From positions 930,001 to 994,000 of the forward strand of contig NZ_CP047166.1 of the NCBI RefSeq assembly GCF_016806125.1: 64,000 bases of DNA, given 5' to 3'. The notes under the pieces were generated by a model that was not told the DNA's origin, did no database searches, and worked only from the letters and a program-made list of their open reading frames with translations. Position numbers and translations under genes: made by a program. Positions 8,329 to 17,746 of the stretch are shown piece after piece. How positions within the stretch are numbered: position 1 is the first letter of the stretch; the number at the start of each line of letters is the position of its first letter. Source of the stretch: Ponticoccus alexandrii. GTDB taxonomy: Bacteria; Pseudomonadota; Alphaproteobacteria; Rhodobacterales; Rhodobacteraceae.

Positions 8329-8358
8329 TCCGCCGGACCTCCCGCCAAGTCCGGCGGA
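8329..8358. terminator. Hairpin between convergent genes
   Basis: TCCGCCGGAC (8329-8338) pairs perfectly with GTCCGGCGGA (8349-8358) around a 10-base loop, 29 bases after the ClpP-fold gene. It could end transcription from both sides. Confidence 0.45.
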
Positions 8359-8469
8359 TCATGCCGATAGCCGCACCGTCTCGCCTGTCGCGATCCCTCA
8401 GGACACAGGCCGGGGGCGGGCCACGACCAATCGTGCCGCAAGAGAGTGCCCCACCGGCAGCGGCGTGCC

Positions 8470-9132
8470 CTACGCCCGGGGCGCTGCGTGGCTCAGGGCG
8501 GCCCGGGCCAGATGCGCCGAGGCGGTCACCCCGTCGATCAGCGACATCCCGGTCCGTGCCGACAGCGCTCCCTTGAGCGGCGCCATCCCGGCACAGCCCA
8601 GCACCGCGCAGCGTGCCCCGTCCTCATCCCGCGCCGCCATGATCTCTGCCGCGATTCGGTCCAGCGTTTCAGGGGCACCCGCGTCGATGGTCAGCACAGG
8701 CAGGCCGCTGGCCCGTACCGAGGCGCAATTGCCAGAAAACCCCTGCTGGCGGATGTTTTCCTCTATCACCGGGACAGACACCGCCAGCGATGTGATTACC
8801 GAGAACCGCAGCCCCAACAGCTGCGCCATCACGTAGCTCGCCTGCCCGATGCCCAGAACCGGGCACCCCGCCATGGCCTGGGCCTCTGCCAGCCCGGTAT
8901 CGTCGAAACAGGCGATGACGATGGCCTCGGCGCCCTGCGCCCGAGCCTCCGGTATGAGGGCAAGCAGGCCCGGCACTGCGGCCTCGCCATCTGCTCTGCC
9001 CTGTATCGCCGCCGGACCGTCGTGGTTGGTGAAGCCAAGGATCCGCGGCCCCGGAAGCGCCGCCTGCGCTTCCGCGACAATCCCCCCGGTCATACGGGTG
9101 GTCGCGTTGGGGTTGATGTAGGCGATTCTCAT
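8470..9132 (-). CDS. Asp/Glu/hydantoin racemase family protein
   Basis: These are cofactor-independent racemases using two cysteines as the acid/base pair. The 220-residue protein begins MRIAYINPNAT, typical of hydantoin racemases (AspRace/HyuE type), and has both expected cysteines: Cys75 in IACFDDTG and Cys180 in VLGCAGM. The start at 9132 overlaps the stop of the upstream permease by four bases, so the gene is the last of an ABC-transporter operon. That suggests the imported compound is a hydantoin, allantoin-like or D-amino-acid derivative, but substrate cannot be read from sequence. Confidence 0.85.
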   Translation of the reverse strand: MRIAYINPNATTRMTGGIVAEAQAALPGPRILGFTNHDGPAAIQGRADGEAAVPGLLALIPEARAQGAEAIVIACFDDTGLAEAQAMAGCPVLGIGQASYVMAQLLGLRFSVITSLAVSVPVIEENIRQQGFSGNCASVRASGLPVLTIDAGAPETLDRIAAEIMAARDEDGARCAVLGCAGMAPLKGALSARTGMSLIDGVTASAHLARAALSHAAPRA

Positions 9133-9965
9133 ACGCCCTTTCCCGCGTCCGATCCCAGCCGCGCCCGGCGCCTGTCCATGATCCACGCGCCCAGCAGGAA
9201 GGCCGCGATGATGCCGAAGGAAAACAGCGTCGTCAGGGTGCCCAGCGCGTAGATCACCGGCGTGGTGACATTGGTGGTCATGCCGAAGATTTCCAGCGGC
9301 AGCGTGTTGTAGCTGCCCGCCGTCAGCAACGTGCGGGCGAATTCGTCGTAGGATAGGGTGAAGCCGAACAGCGCCACCCCGATCAGCGAGGGCGCGATGA
9401 TCGGCAGCACGACGTGGCGGATGGTCTGCCACGCGGTGGCGCCCTGATCGCGTGCGGCCTCTTCGTAGGATTTATCGAAGCGGTTGAAGACCGCGAACAT
9501 GATCAAGAGGCCGAAGGGCAGGGTCCATGTCAGTTGCGAGCCGAAGCCCGAGGTCGCCCAGTGCACGCTCAGCCCCAGTTGCTGGAAGATCAGCCCGACG
9601 CCCAGCGAGATCAGGATCGAGGGGATCACCAGAGAGGTGATGGCGGCGTAGAACAGCACCGCCGACCCGGCAAAGCGCTTGCGGAAGGCGAGCCCCGCCA
9701 TGACCGAGATCACCACCGTCGTCACCATGACCATCAGCCCAAGGCCGAGGCTGCGCCGGAAGGCACCCCAGATGTCGCCCACCGCCTGCTCCTGAAAGAG
9801 GTCGCGGAACCAGTGCAGCGACACGCCCCGCATCGGGAAGGTCAGCCCGCCCCCCGGCCCCTGAAAGCTGAGGATGCCGATGGTCAGGATCGGCCCGTAG
9901 AGGAACAGCACGAAGAGGCCGAAGAAGGAGGCGAGCGCGTAGAAGGAGCGGGGGCGGCGGTCCAT
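9129..9965 (-). CDS. ABC transporter permease, PotC/YdcV type
   Basis: This inner-membrane subunit belongs to a polyamine/opine-type importer. The 278-residue protein has six predicted membrane segments and the EAA signature YEEAARDQGATAWQTIRHVV with the conserved Gly, which contacts the ATPase. The start MDRRPRSFYALASFF at 9965 was chosen because the hydrophobic region begins at once; the frame upstream to 10037 lacks coding character. It overlaps the racemase start (ATGA) and lies 111 bases after the other permease. Confidence 0.88.
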   Translation of the reverse strand: MDRRPRSFYALASFFGLFVLFLYGPILTIGILSFQGPGGGLTFPMRGVSLHWFRDLFQEQAVGDIWGAFRRSLGLGLMVMVTTVVISVMAGLAFRKRFAGSAVLFYAAITSLVIPSILISLGVGLIFQQLGLSVHWATSGFGSQLTWTLPFGLLIMFAVFNRFDKSYEEAARDQGATAWQTIRHVVLPIIAPSLIGVALFGFTLSYDEFARTLLTAGSYNTLPLEIFGMTTNVTTPVIYALGTLTTLFSFGIIAAFLLGAWIMDRRRARLGSDAGKGV

Positions 9966-10076
9966 GTCAGATCCCTTTCCGGGCGGAATGCGGGGTGGCA
10001 GAAAGGGGCATCGCAGCACGCGGGGCGCGCAAGGCACAGCGCCCTCTCTGCGCCATGGCTGAGGCGAAACGCGGCA

Positions 10077-10943
10077 TCACAACTCCTTCCGGATATTGAC
10101 GAAGCGCAGCAGGATCGCGATCACGATCAGCACCGTGGCCAAGAGCACGACGGCGGTCGCGGCGGCAGAGGGGTATTGCAACAGCCCGATGTCGTTGGAA
10201 ATCAGCCGCCCGACGTTGGCGCGTTGCGAGCCGGACATGAAGCGCACGGTGATGAAATCGCCCATCACCAGCGTCACGACGAAGATGGTCCCGATCATGA
10301 TGCCCGGCTTGGTCAGCGGCAGGATCACGTGCAACAGCGTCTGAAAGCCCGAGGCCCCGTTGTCCCGCGCCGCCTCCAGCAGCGATTTGTCGATGCGCAT
10401 CATGGTGTTGAAGATCGGCACCACCATGAACAGCGTATAAAGGTGCACGAAGGCGAGGATCACCGAGAAATCGGAATAAAGCAGCCACTCCAGCGGCTCG
10501 TCGATCACCCCCCATGAGATCAGCGTCTGATTGGCGATGCCATTGCGGCCAAGGAAGGGGATCCACGAAATCATCCGGATGATGTTCGAGGTCCAGAAGG
10601 GGATCGTGCAGATCAGGAAAAGCGCGATCTGCATGGTCAGGCTGCGGACGTGGAAGGCAAGGAAATAGGCCACGGTGAAACCGATCGCCAGGGTCAGCGC
10701 CCAAGTGATCAGCGCGTATTTCAGCGTCGCCCCGAAGACCCGGTAGGTCACGGGCGAGCCGAAAAGGAACTCGTAGTTGTCGAACTGGAAGGCCGGATAG
10801 ATCGAATACTCGGTCGCCCCCCAGAAACTGACGATCACGATCATCACGATGGGCGCGATCAGGAAGGCGGCAAGGATCACCGACAGCGGCATGGCCATGA
10901 GCCATCCCAGCAGGTGCCTGTTCTTCAGCGGCGTGGCCGACAT
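10077..10943 (-). CDS. ABC transporter permease, PotB type
   Basis: The 288-residue protein is the second permease of the importer. It has an N-terminal membrane segment (LLGWLMAMPLSVILAAF), the usual ABC-2-component periplasmic loop, and the EAA loop LLEAARDNGASGFQTLLHVI. Similarity is to PotB/PotH permeases that pair with PotC/PotI. The start at 10943 (MSATPLKNRHLLG) fits the family length. A 165-base gap with hairpins separates it from the binding-protein gene upstream, which would lower permease expression relative to the binding protein. Confidence 0.88.
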   Translation of the reverse strand: MSATPLKNRHLLGWLMAMPLSVILAAFLIAPIVMIVIVSFWGATEYSIYPAFQFDNYEFLFGSPVTYRVFGATLKYALITWALTLAIGFTVAYFLAFHVRSLTMQIALFLICTIPFWTSNIIRMISWIPFLGRNGIANQTLISWGVIDEPLEWLLYSDFSVILAFVHLYTLFMVVPIFNTMMRIDKSLLEAARDNGASGFQTLLHVILPLTKPGIMIGTIFVVTLVMGDFITVRFMSGSQRANVGRLISNDIGLLQYPSAAATAVVLLATVLIVIAILLRFVNIRKEL

Positions 10944-10964
10944 CTCGTCTCCCGTCCCTGTGCT

Positions 10965-11009
10965 TCTTCTCTGGAAAAATACTCTGGGGGTGCGGGGGCA
11001 AGGCCCCCG
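10965..11009 (-). repeat. GAGGTATTT-type intergenic repeat, copy 1
   Basis: Read on the minus strand this is CGGGGGCCTTGCCCCCG, then a short spacer, then CCCCCAGAGTATTTTTCC. The layout (GC hairpin, CCCCC-GAG-TATTT, purine tail) matches the elements at 30099, 35595 and 50923, though the sequence is more diverged. Confidence 0.55.
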
Positions 11010-11047
11010 TCGTCCGAAGGGGTGGACCACGGTTCCCCTCTCACCAG

Positions 11048-11100
11048 CGGGGGCGGGCCGCAGGCCCGCCCCCGCCGGTCGCCCGCCGCAAGGCGGGCGA
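11048..11100. terminator. Two strong hairpins after the binding-protein gene
   Basis: 11048-11074 is a perfect 12-base-pair stem (CGGGGGCGGGCC and its complement) with loop GCA. 11079-11100 is a 9-base-pair stem (TCGCCCGCC/GGCGGGCGA) with loop GCAA. Both lie within 61 bases downstream of the minus-strand binding-protein gene. They are likely mRNA-stabilising or partial-termination structures that set binding protein above permease levels. Confidence 0.55.
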
Positions 11101-11108
11101 AACCCTCG

Positions 11109-12380
11109 TCACGAGGCGATGAACTCGTTCCACTTGCGGACCATGTACTGGTTCTCGTCCATGACCGCGTTCCAGCAGGCGACGGAGCCCATGCGCTCCT
11201 CGAACGACCCGCCGTCGCGCACGGCGCCCGCTTCGGCCAGCTTGTCGCCGGTGGGCGAGGTGATCACGTCGGTGGCTTCCTTGCCCTCGAACCAGTAGCC
11301 CCACTCGTTCTCGGACATGAACTCCTTCGAGGTCTCGGGCACCGCCGAGTAATAGCCCTGACGCATCAGGTAGCCGCCGACCCAGCCGGAGAGATACCAG
11401 TTGATGTAGTCGTAGGCCGCGTCCAGCTCCATGCCGGAGAGGGACTTGGACAGGCCGATGCCGCCGCCCCAGGACCGGTAGCCCTCTTTCAGCGGCTGGT
11501 AGACGCAGTCGATGCCGCGCGACTTCACCGCGGTGATCGCGGGCGACCACATCGACTGGATCACCACTTCGCCCGAGGCCATCAGGTTGACGCTCTCGTC
11601 GAAGGTCTTCCAGAAGGCGCGGAACTGGCCGTTCTGCTTGGCCTCGGTGAAGATCGCGAAGGTCTTGTCGATCTCCTCGCGGGTCATGTTGCCCTTGTCG
11701 CCGTACTGGATCTCTCCCATCGCCTCGCAGACCATGGCCATGTCCATGATCCCGATGGACGAGATGTCGAGGATCGAGGCCTTGCCCTTGAACTCGGGGT
11801 TCAGAAGCTCGGCCCATGTCTCGATCGGGCGACCGATCAGGTCGGGGCGGATGCCCAGCGTGTCGGCGTTGTAGATCGTCGGGATCAGCGTCATCCAGTT
11901 GGTCTGCTCGTCCGCGAAGGTGGTCGCACCCTGCTCGGGGACGAAGCCCACCGTATGCGGCGCGGTGCCCTGCGCGATCACGCTGTCCTCGGTCAGCTTG
12001 CCGGATTTGAAGATGCCGACGATCTTGTCGTAGTTGGCGATCTTCGAGACATCCATGGCCTGCAGGTTGCCGGTCGGCCAGACCTTCTTGCAGATCCAGT
12101 ACTCGATATCGGCGATGTCGAAGCTGTCGGGCTGGGTCGCGGCGCGCTGGGTCACGGCGTCGCTGTCTAGCGCCGTCATCTCAAGCGTGAAGCCGAGGTC
12201 TTCCTTCACCTTGTTGGCCACGTCGTTGAGGTTCGACACGCCGGTGCCGAACTGGCGCAGCACGATGTCCTTGGTGTCCTGCGCCCAGAGCATGGGGGCG
12301 GGCAGGGCGGATGCGGCCAGCGCGGCGCCCCCGGTCTTCAGCAGCGAGCGGCGGGTGTAGCCTACCTTGGGTTTGGTCAT
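11109..12380 (-). CDS. ABC transporter substrate-binding protein, polyamine (PotD/PotF) type
   Basis: The 423-residue protein begins with a Tat-type signal (YTRRSLLKTGGAALAAS) and a cleavage region PAPMLWAQ, so it is probably exported folded to the periplasm. The mature protein resembles extracellular solute-binding proteins of the PotD/PotF/opine group (IYNADTLGIRPDLIG, ASILDISSIGIMDMAM, IQSMWSPAITAVKSRG, YDYINWYLSGW). It lies between the ATPase gene (39 bases upstream) and two permeases. The substrate is not evident; the racemase at the operon end argues against a plain polyamine role. Confidence 0.88.
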   Translation of the reverse strand: MTKPKVGYTRRSLLKTGGAALAASALPAPMLWAQDTKDIVLRQFGTGVSNLNDVANKVKEDLGFTLEMTALDSDAVTQRAATQPDSFDIADIEYWICKKVWPTGNLQAMDVSKIANYDKIVGIFKSGKLTEDSVIAQGTAPHTVGFVPEQGATTFADEQTNWMTLIPTIYNADTLGIRPDLIGRPIETWAELLNPEFKGKASILDISSIGIMDMAMVCEAMGEIQYGDKGNMTREEIDKTFAIFTEAKQNGQFRAFWKTFDESVNLMASGEVVIQSMWSPAITAVKSRGIDCVYQPLKEGYRSWGGGIGLSKSLSGMELDAAYDYINWYLSGWVGGYLMRQGYYSAVPETSKEFMSENEWGYWFEGKEATDVITSPTGDKLAEAGAVRDGGSFEERMGSVACWNAVMDENQYMVRKWNEFIAS

Positions 12381-12419
12381 CTTCAGTGTCCTCTTGGTGT
12401 TGGAGTGGTCGGGGCCGGT

Positions 12420-13394
12420 TCAGGCCTGGAGGCGGTGCAGCCGCCCCTCGTCCCAGCTGAGCCGGACGGCATCGCCGGGGGATTTCGGAGCCGCGAAGAA
12501 CTGGTCTTCGGGCAAGAGCGCCAGCACCTCGTCGCCGCGTTCGGTGCGGCTGGTGACGGCGACGGCGGCGCCCTGGTATTCGACCGCCGTCACGGTGGCG
12601 GGCAGACCCTCGGGCGTCAGCGTCACCGCGTCGGCGCGCACGGTCGCCTTGCCCTCGGGCAGGACGATGACGTTGTGGCCGCCGATGAAGCGGGCAACGA
12701 ACTCGGTCCGGGGTCGCGCCCAGACCTCGCGCGCGGGGCCGGCCTGTTCGATCACCGCGTTGTTCATGACGACGATCTCGTCGGCCAGCGCCAGCGCCTC
12801 GTCCTGCCCGTGGGTGACGTGGATGAAGGTGATTCCCAGCTCGCGTTGCAGCTTTTTCAGTTCCGACCGCATGCGGATGCGCAGGAAGGGGTCCAGCGCC
12901 GAAAGCGGCTCGTCCAGCAGCAGCACCTTGGGCTGCGTCACCAGCGCCCGGGCCAGCGCCACGCGCTGCTGCTGGCCGCCCGAAAGCTGCGTCGGCAGGC
13001 GGTCCGCAAGACGAGTCATGTCCACCAGCGCCAGAAGTTCATCGGCGCGCTTGTGCCGGGCCGCCTTGTCCACGCCCTTCATGCGCAACGAGAAGGCGAC
13101 GTTGTCGCGCACCGAAAGGTGCGGGAACAGCGCGTAGTTCTGAAACATCATGGCGGTGCCTCGCCGCGCCGGTGGCAGCTGTGACACGTCCTGCCCGTCC
13201 AGCACGATCGAACCCTCGCTGACCTCTTCGTGCCCTGCGATCATCCGCAGGGTCGAGGATTTCCCGCAGCCCGACGGACCCAGCAGGCAGACGTAGCTGC
13301 CCTTGGCGAAGACATGGTTCAGGTCGCGCACGGCCACCGTGTCGCCGTAGCGCTTGGTCAGGTGAACCAGTTCCAAATCGTATCCCGTTCGCAT
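12420..13394 (-). CDS. ABC transporter ATPase, PotA type
   Basis: The protein powers the importer encoded downstream. It has Walker A (LLGPSGCGKSST), the signature LSGGQQQRVALARAL, Walker B (LLLDEPLSALDPF), the switch His in IHVTHGQDEAL, and a C-terminal TOBE-like domain (ATVTAVEYQGAAVAV). The ATG at 13394 gives 324 residues and is preceded at good spacing by GGGGGT. A GTG at 13424 would add ten residues that the family does not need. It is the first gene of the minus-strand operon and divergent from the GntR gene. Confidence 0.9.
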   Translation of the reverse strand: MRTGYDLELVHLTKRYGDTVAVRDLNHVFAKGSYVCLLGPSGCGKSSTLRMIAGHEEVSEGSIVLDGQDVSQLPPARRGTAMMFQNYALFPHLSVRDNVAFSLRMKGVDKAARHKRADELLALVDMTRLADRLPTQLSGGQQQRVALARALVTQPKVLLLDEPLSALDPFLRIRMRSELKKLQRELGITFIHVTHGQDEALALADEIVVMNNAVIEQAGPAREVWARPRTEFVARFIGGHNVIVLPEGKATVRADAVTLTPEGLPATVTAVEYQGAAVAVTSRTERGDEVLALLPEDQFFAAPKSPGDAVRLSWDEGRLHRLQA

Positions 13395-13533
13395 CGCACC
13401 CCCAGGGTCATCGGTCCCGATCACCCTGTGCGCAGCGCCCTGCTCCGGGTCAGCCTTTTTCCGGCCCGGCCCTCCCGAAAACCCGGTCCGCCGAAAATTT
13501 CAGCCGATGCCCCTGTGGTGTGCACATAAAAGT

Positions 13534-13558
13534 GGACAGAAACGTATACAATCTGTCC
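13534..13558. promoter_or_regulatory. Inverted repeat, candidate GntR operator
   Basis: GGACAGA (13534-13540) and TCTGTCC (13552-13558) form a perfect 7-base inverted repeat with an 11-base spacer containing GTATAC and a TATACAAT-like -10 element. It lies in the 251-base divergent region between the ABC operon and the GntR gene, where an FCD-type GntR repressor would be expected to bind. Function is inferred from position and symmetry. Confidence 0.5.
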
Positions 13559-13645
13559 CCGGGCCGGGGAAGAAATCCTCTGGCTTGTCCTTCCCGGCCC
13601 GAATCGCGAAGAAGGTCTGATGGCAGAGTGGTTGGCGGAAATCAG

Positions 13646-14332
13646 ATGAGCACGATCCAAGACAGGCCATGGACCAGCGACGCGGTCGCCGCGGATCTGG
13701 AACGGGCGATCCACGAGCATCGCCTGCCGCCCGGCACCAAGCTGGGCGAGGACGAGTTGGGCGAGGCCTATGGCATCAGCCGCACCCTTGTCCGCGCCGC
13801 CCTGATGGCCCTGTCGCACCGCCATCTCGTCGCGCTGAAACGCAACCGCGGCGCATTCGTGGCGCAGCCCTCGGTGCGCGAGGCCCGCGAGGTCTTTGAG
13901 GCGCGCGCCTTGCTGGAGCCGCGCACCGCCCGCTCTGCCGCCGAGCGCATGACAGAGACGGGGCTTGCGGCGCTGAAGGCCAATATCGGCGAAGAACACG
14001 CCGCCCTCGACGCCGGAGAGAACGGGCGCGCGCTGTTGCTTTCCGGGCGGTTCCACGTGGAAATCGCCCGCATCGCCGATCAAAGCACGATTGAGGCCTT
14101 CGTCTCGGAACTGGTCTCGCGTTCGTCGCTGATCATCGCGCTGTACTGGCGGCGGCGCGCGGCTCTGTGCGAAACGCAGGCGCATCATGCGCTGCTGGAC
14201 GCCTTCGAACAGCGCGACGGAGACGCGGCAGAGCAACTGATGAAAAGCCACCTGCTGGACCTCGTGGCCTCGCTGGACCTGCGCAATCTAGCGCAGCCCG
14301 CGGCGTCCCTGCGCGAGGCCCTGAACCGATGA
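13646..14332 (+). CDS. GntR family transcriptional regulator, FadR/FCD type
   Basis: The 228-residue protein has an N-terminal winged helix (AADLERAIHEHRLPPGTKL, LGEAYGISRTLVRAALMAL, GAFVAQPS; about residues 12-75) and a helical FCD-type effector domain with the metal-ligand pattern FHVEIARIA and HHALLDAF. It starts at 13646. The gene is divergent from the ABC/racemase operon, so it is the obvious local regulator. Its stop overlaps the next start codon (ATGA at 14329). Confidence 0.9.
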   Translation: MSTIQDRPWTSDAVAADLERAIHEHRLPPGTKLGEDELGEAYGISRTLVRAALMALSHRHLVALKRNRGAFVAQPSVREAREVFEARALLEPRTARSAAERMTETGLAALKANIGEEHAALDAGENGRALLLSGRFHVEIARIADQSTIEAFVSELVSRSSLIIALYWRRRAALCETQAHHALLDAFEQRDGDAAEQLMKSHLLDLVASLDLRNLAQPAASLREALNR

Positions 14333-15162
14333 GCCGTATCACGCACCGCACCGCCACGCCGGGGGAGGTCGCACAGATCCTCGACTGGGCTGCGCAGGAG
14401 GGCTGGAACCCGGGCTTTGAGGATGCCCCCGCCTTTCACGCGGCGGACCCCGGCGGTTTCTTCCTGGCCGAGACCGGCGGGCGGCCCGTCGCCGCCATCT
14501 CTGTCGTGAACCACGACGCGCACCACGCCTTCCTTGGCCTCTACATCTGCCACCCGGACTACCGTGGGCAGGGCATCGGCCTTGGCCTTTGGCACCACGC
14601 CCTGAAACACGCGGGCAACCGCGGCATCGGACTGGACGGCGTCCCGGCTCAGGAAGCCAATTACGCGGCCTCCGGCTTTGTCCTGACGGACCGGACGCGG
14701 CGGCTGACCGGCCAGTTCGCGCCACAAGAGCCGTCCCTGCACCTCGCCCGCCCGCAGGACATGGCGGCACTGGCCCGGCTGGACGAGGCAGCCACCGGCC
14801 TGCGACGCGGGGCCTTCCTGCACGTATGGCTCGGCGACAGCGCGACCCGCAAGACCGTGGTTCTGCGGGAAGGGCCGGAGGTCACGGGCTTTGCCACCGC
14901 CCGGCGCTGCGGCACCGGCTGCAAGATCGGCCCGGTCATCGCCCCGGATCCCGACACGGCGCTTCGGCTGGCCCGGCAGGCCGCCGCTGCGCTTGACGAA
15001 ACGCTGGCCATCCTCGACGTGCCGGACAGCCGCGCCGCCTTTGGCGCCCTGCTGCGCCGAGGCGGGTTCACCGAAAGTTTCGCCACGGCGCGGATGTATC
15101 GCGGCCCGGCGCCGCAGGGGAACGGGACACTCATGGCCGTGGCGACGCTGGAACTGGGATAA
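14329..15162 (+). CDS. GNAT family N-acetyltransferase with two GNAT-like domains
   Basis: The 277-residue protein has a first acetyltransferase domain with the acetyl-CoA loop [19 protein letters not shown] (about residues 80-100) and a C-terminal domain of YitH/HolE type ([38 protein letters not shown]). Such two-domain GNATs acetylate small molecules, but the substrate is unknown. The start overlaps the GntR stop, so both are translated from one mRNA; this gene may act on the same metabolite as the transporter and racemase. Confidence 0.82.
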   Translation: MSRITHRTATPGEVAQILDWAAQEGWNPGFEDAPAFHAADPGGFFLAETGGRPVAAISVVNHDAHHAFLGLYICHPDYRGQGIGLGLWHHALKHAGNRGIGLDGVPAQEANYAASGFVLTDRTRRLTGQFAPQEPSLHLARPQDMAALARLDEAATGLRRGAFLHVWLGDSATRKTVVLREGPEVTGFATARRCGTGCKIGPVIAPDPDTALRLARQAAAALDETLAILDVPDSRAAFGALLRRGGFTESFATARMYRGPAPQGNGTLMAVATLELG

Positions 15163-15245
15163 GCTGCGCCGAAAGCCGCGCCGGTCGGGCTTCCGACACG
15201 CAAGCCCACTTGACCAAACCCCTGTTCCACAGCATATCGCGAGGC

Positions 15246-17051
15246 ATGAGCACACCCCTGTCCCGCATCCGCAACTTCTCCATCGTCGCCCATATCGACC
15301 ACGGGAAATCCACCCTGGCCGACCGGCTGATCCAGCTGACCGGAACCGTCGCCGAACGCGACATGAAGGCCCAGCTTCTCGACGCCATGGACATCGAGCG
15401 CGAACGCGGCATCACCATCAAGGCCAACACCGTCCGGATCGACTATCCGGCGAAGGACGGCCAGACCTATATCCTCAACCTCATCGACACCCCCGGGCAC
15501 GTCGACTTCGCCTACGAGGTCTCCCGCTCCATGCGCGCGGTCGAGGGCTCTCTGCTGGTCGTCGACGCGAGCCAGGGTGTCGAGGCGCAGACGCTCGCCA
15601 ACGTCTACACCGCCATCGAGGCCGACCACGAGATCGTGCCCGTGCTCAACAAGGTCGACCTGCCCGCCGCCGAACCCGAGAAGGTCGCCGAGCAGATCGA
15701 GGACGTCATCGGCATCGACGCGTCGAACGCCTGCCTGATCTCCGCCAAGACCGGCCTCGGCATCCCCGAGGTGCTCGAGGCCATCGTAACCCGCCTGCCC
15801 CCGCCCCACGGCGGCGACCCGGACGCGCCGCTCAAAGCGATGCTGGTGGACAGCTGGTACGATCCCTACCTCGGCGTCGTCGTCCTGATCCGCGTCATGG
15901 ACGGCACGATCCGCAAGGGCGACAACATCAAGATGATGCGCACCGGCGGCAAGTACGGCGTCGACAAGCTCGGCGTCTTCCGCCCCGCCATGCAGGACGT
16001 GCCAGAGCTTGGCCCCGGTGAGATCGGCTTTTTCACCGGCTCGATCAAGCAGGTGCGCGACACCCGCGTCGGCGACACCATCACGCACGAGAAGAAGGGC
16101 GCGACAGAACCGCTGCCCGGCTTCAAACCCTCGATCCCCGTCGTCTTCTGCGGCCTCTTCCCGGTGGACGCCAACGACTTCGAGGACATGCGCGACGCCA
16201 TCGAGAAGCTCGCGCTCAACGACGCCTCCTTCACCTACGAGATGGAAACCTCCGCCGCGCTCGGCTTCGGCTTCCGCTGCGGCTTCCTCGGCCTTCTACA
16301 CCTCGAGGTGATCCGCGACCGGCTGGAGCGCGAGTATGACATCGACCTGATCACCACCGCGCCCTCGGTGATCTACCACCTCTACATGAAGGACGGGGAG
16401 CGGCGCGACTTGCACAACCCCGCCGACATGCCCGACCTGACCTACGTCGACCACGTCGAAGAGCCGCGCATCAAGGCGACCATCCTCGTGCCCGACGAAT
16501 ACCTCGGCGACGTGCTGAAGCTGTGCCAGGACCGGCGCGGCATCCAGATGGACCTGACCTATGTCGGCGGCCGTGCCATGGCCGTCTACGACCTGCCCCT
16601 CAACGAGGTCGTCTTCGACTTTTACGATAGGCTGAAATCGGTAACGAAGGGTTACGCCTCTTTCGATTACGCGCTGGAAGGCTACCGCGAGGACAACCTC
16701 GTGAAGATGCAGATCCTCGTCAACGACGAGCCCGTGGACGCGCTTTCGATGATGGTCCACCGCGACCGGGCCGAGATGCGCGGGCGCGCCATGTGCGAGA
16801 AGCTCAAGGACCTGATCCCGCGCCACATGTTCAAGATCCCGATCCAAGCGGCCATCGGCGGCAAGGTCATCGCGCGCGAGACGCTGTCCGCGATGCGCAA
16901 GGACGTGACGGCCAAGTGCTACGGCGGCGACGCCACGCGGAAGAAGAAGCTGCTGGAGAAGCAGAAGGCCGGCAAGAAGCGCATGCGCCAGTTCGGCAAG
17001 GTCGAGATCCCGCAGGAGGCGTTTATTTCGGCGCTGAAGATGGACAACTGA
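15246..17051 (+). CDS. lepA: Elongation factor 4 (LepA)
   Basis: LepA is a ribosome-binding translational GTPase that affects translocation and initiation. The 601-residue protein has G1 AHIDHGKST (near residue 14), G3 DTPGHVD, G4 NKVD, domain II, the [13 protein letters not shown] segment and the LepA-specific C-terminal domain with [18 protein letters not shown]. Length is normal. The ATG at 15246 was chosen over an ATG-less extension from 15210 because family members begin right before [16 protein letters not shown]. Confidence 0.97.
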   Translation: MSTPLSRIRNFSIVAHIDHGKSTLADRLIQLTGTVAERDMKAQLLDAMDIERERGITIKANTVRIDYPAKDGQTYILNLIDTPGHVDFAYEVSRSMRAVEGSLLVVDASQGVEAQTLANVYTAIEADHEIVPVLNKVDLPAAEPEKVAEQIEDVIGIDASNACLISAKTGLGIPEVLEAIVTRLPPPHGGDPDAPLKAMLVDSWYDPYLGVVVLIRVMDGTIRKGDNIKMMRTGGKYGVDKLGVFRPAMQDVPELGPGEIGFFTGSIKQVRDTRVGDTITHEKKGATEPLPGFKPSIPVVFCGLFPVDANDFEDMRDAIEKLALNDASFTYEMETSAALGFGFRCGFLGLLHLEVIRDRLEREYDIDLITTAPSVIYHLYMKDGERRDLHNPADMPDLTYVDHVEEPRIKATILVPDEYLGDVLKLCQDRRGIQMDLTYVGGRAMAVYDLPLNEVVFDFYDRLKSVTKGYASFDYALEGYREDNLVKMQILVNDEPVDALSMMVHRDRAEMRGRAMCEKLKDLIPRHMFKIPIQAAIGGKVIARETLSAMRKDVTAKCYGGDATRKKKLLEKQKAGKKRMRQFGKVEIPQEAFISALKMDN

Positions 17052-17394
17052 GGGTTGGCCAAGTTCGGGGGGACGCGGGTGGCTTGCACAGGCTTGGGCA
17101 GCACACCCCGCGCCACCGCAGCGTTTGCGTTGAACAACTGAGCGCCTCCCTGGGCCGTGCGGCGTTGCCGGTCAGGCGCCTTCCCCGTGATCCGGCGAAA
17201 CACCCCGTGCCGCGATTGCGAAGGGGCGCACCCAGCGCGCGGCCCTGCGCGGCAGTTGCCCTCGCACCAGCAGGTCAGCCCCGCAGCGCGCCAAAGGGGC
17301 GCTGACGAAGACCGCGGGCCCGGTCATGCGGGGCAGAGCCCGGCATCCGCCGTCCTCGCCCGCCGACGGCTGATTCGCCGGGTCGCCTCGCGGG
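17052..17394. other. Intergenic stretch after lepA, no gene seen
   Basis: These 343 bases lie between lepA and a small minus-strand ORF. I see no frame with coding character, no tRNA-like fold and no strong hairpin. Confidence 0.5.
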
Positions 17395-17541
17395 TCAGAT
17401 CCAGAAGTGCCCGATCAGCCCGCCAAGGGCCATGATCGACAGGCAGACGATCATCGTCTTGACCAGATAGCCGATCGAGGGTTCCACGGGATTCATGCGC
17501 TCCCAGAGCGCAGTGAGGGGTCCAGTCAAATTCGTTTGCAT
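17395..17541 (-). CDS. Small single-pass membrane protein, 48 residues
   Basis: The minus strand encodes MQTNLTGPLTALWERMNP, then a hydrophobic helix of about 24 residues (GYLVKTMIVCLSIMALGGLI) and a short end GHFWI. An SD-like CGGGG lies 4 bases before the ATG. Third-codon positions are GC-rich like those of neighbouring genes, and the hydrophobic pattern is what a real single-pass membrane peptide would show. I do not recognise a family. It lies in a 695-base gap between lepA and the AbrB-type permease, on the opposite strand to lepA. Confidence 0.6.
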   Translation of the reverse strand: MQTNLTGPLTALWERMNPVEPSIGYLVKTMIVCLSIMALGGLIGHFWI

Positions 17542-17746
17542 GCCCCGACTGTAACGCGTCCCGCAGGGCTTTCAAGGCCGCGCTCGAAGCTTCCCTGCCA
17601 TCGGCAACGGCTCATCGTCCCGCGCGGACCCGGCGCAGAGCAAGGAAAGACGCGCTTCGCCCCGTCCAAAGCGCAGCGTCGGCATGATCTGCCAGGGCGC
17701 GAACCTGTTGGTCCAGCGGCTGGCAGACGTGGTCGAGGAGGTCGGC

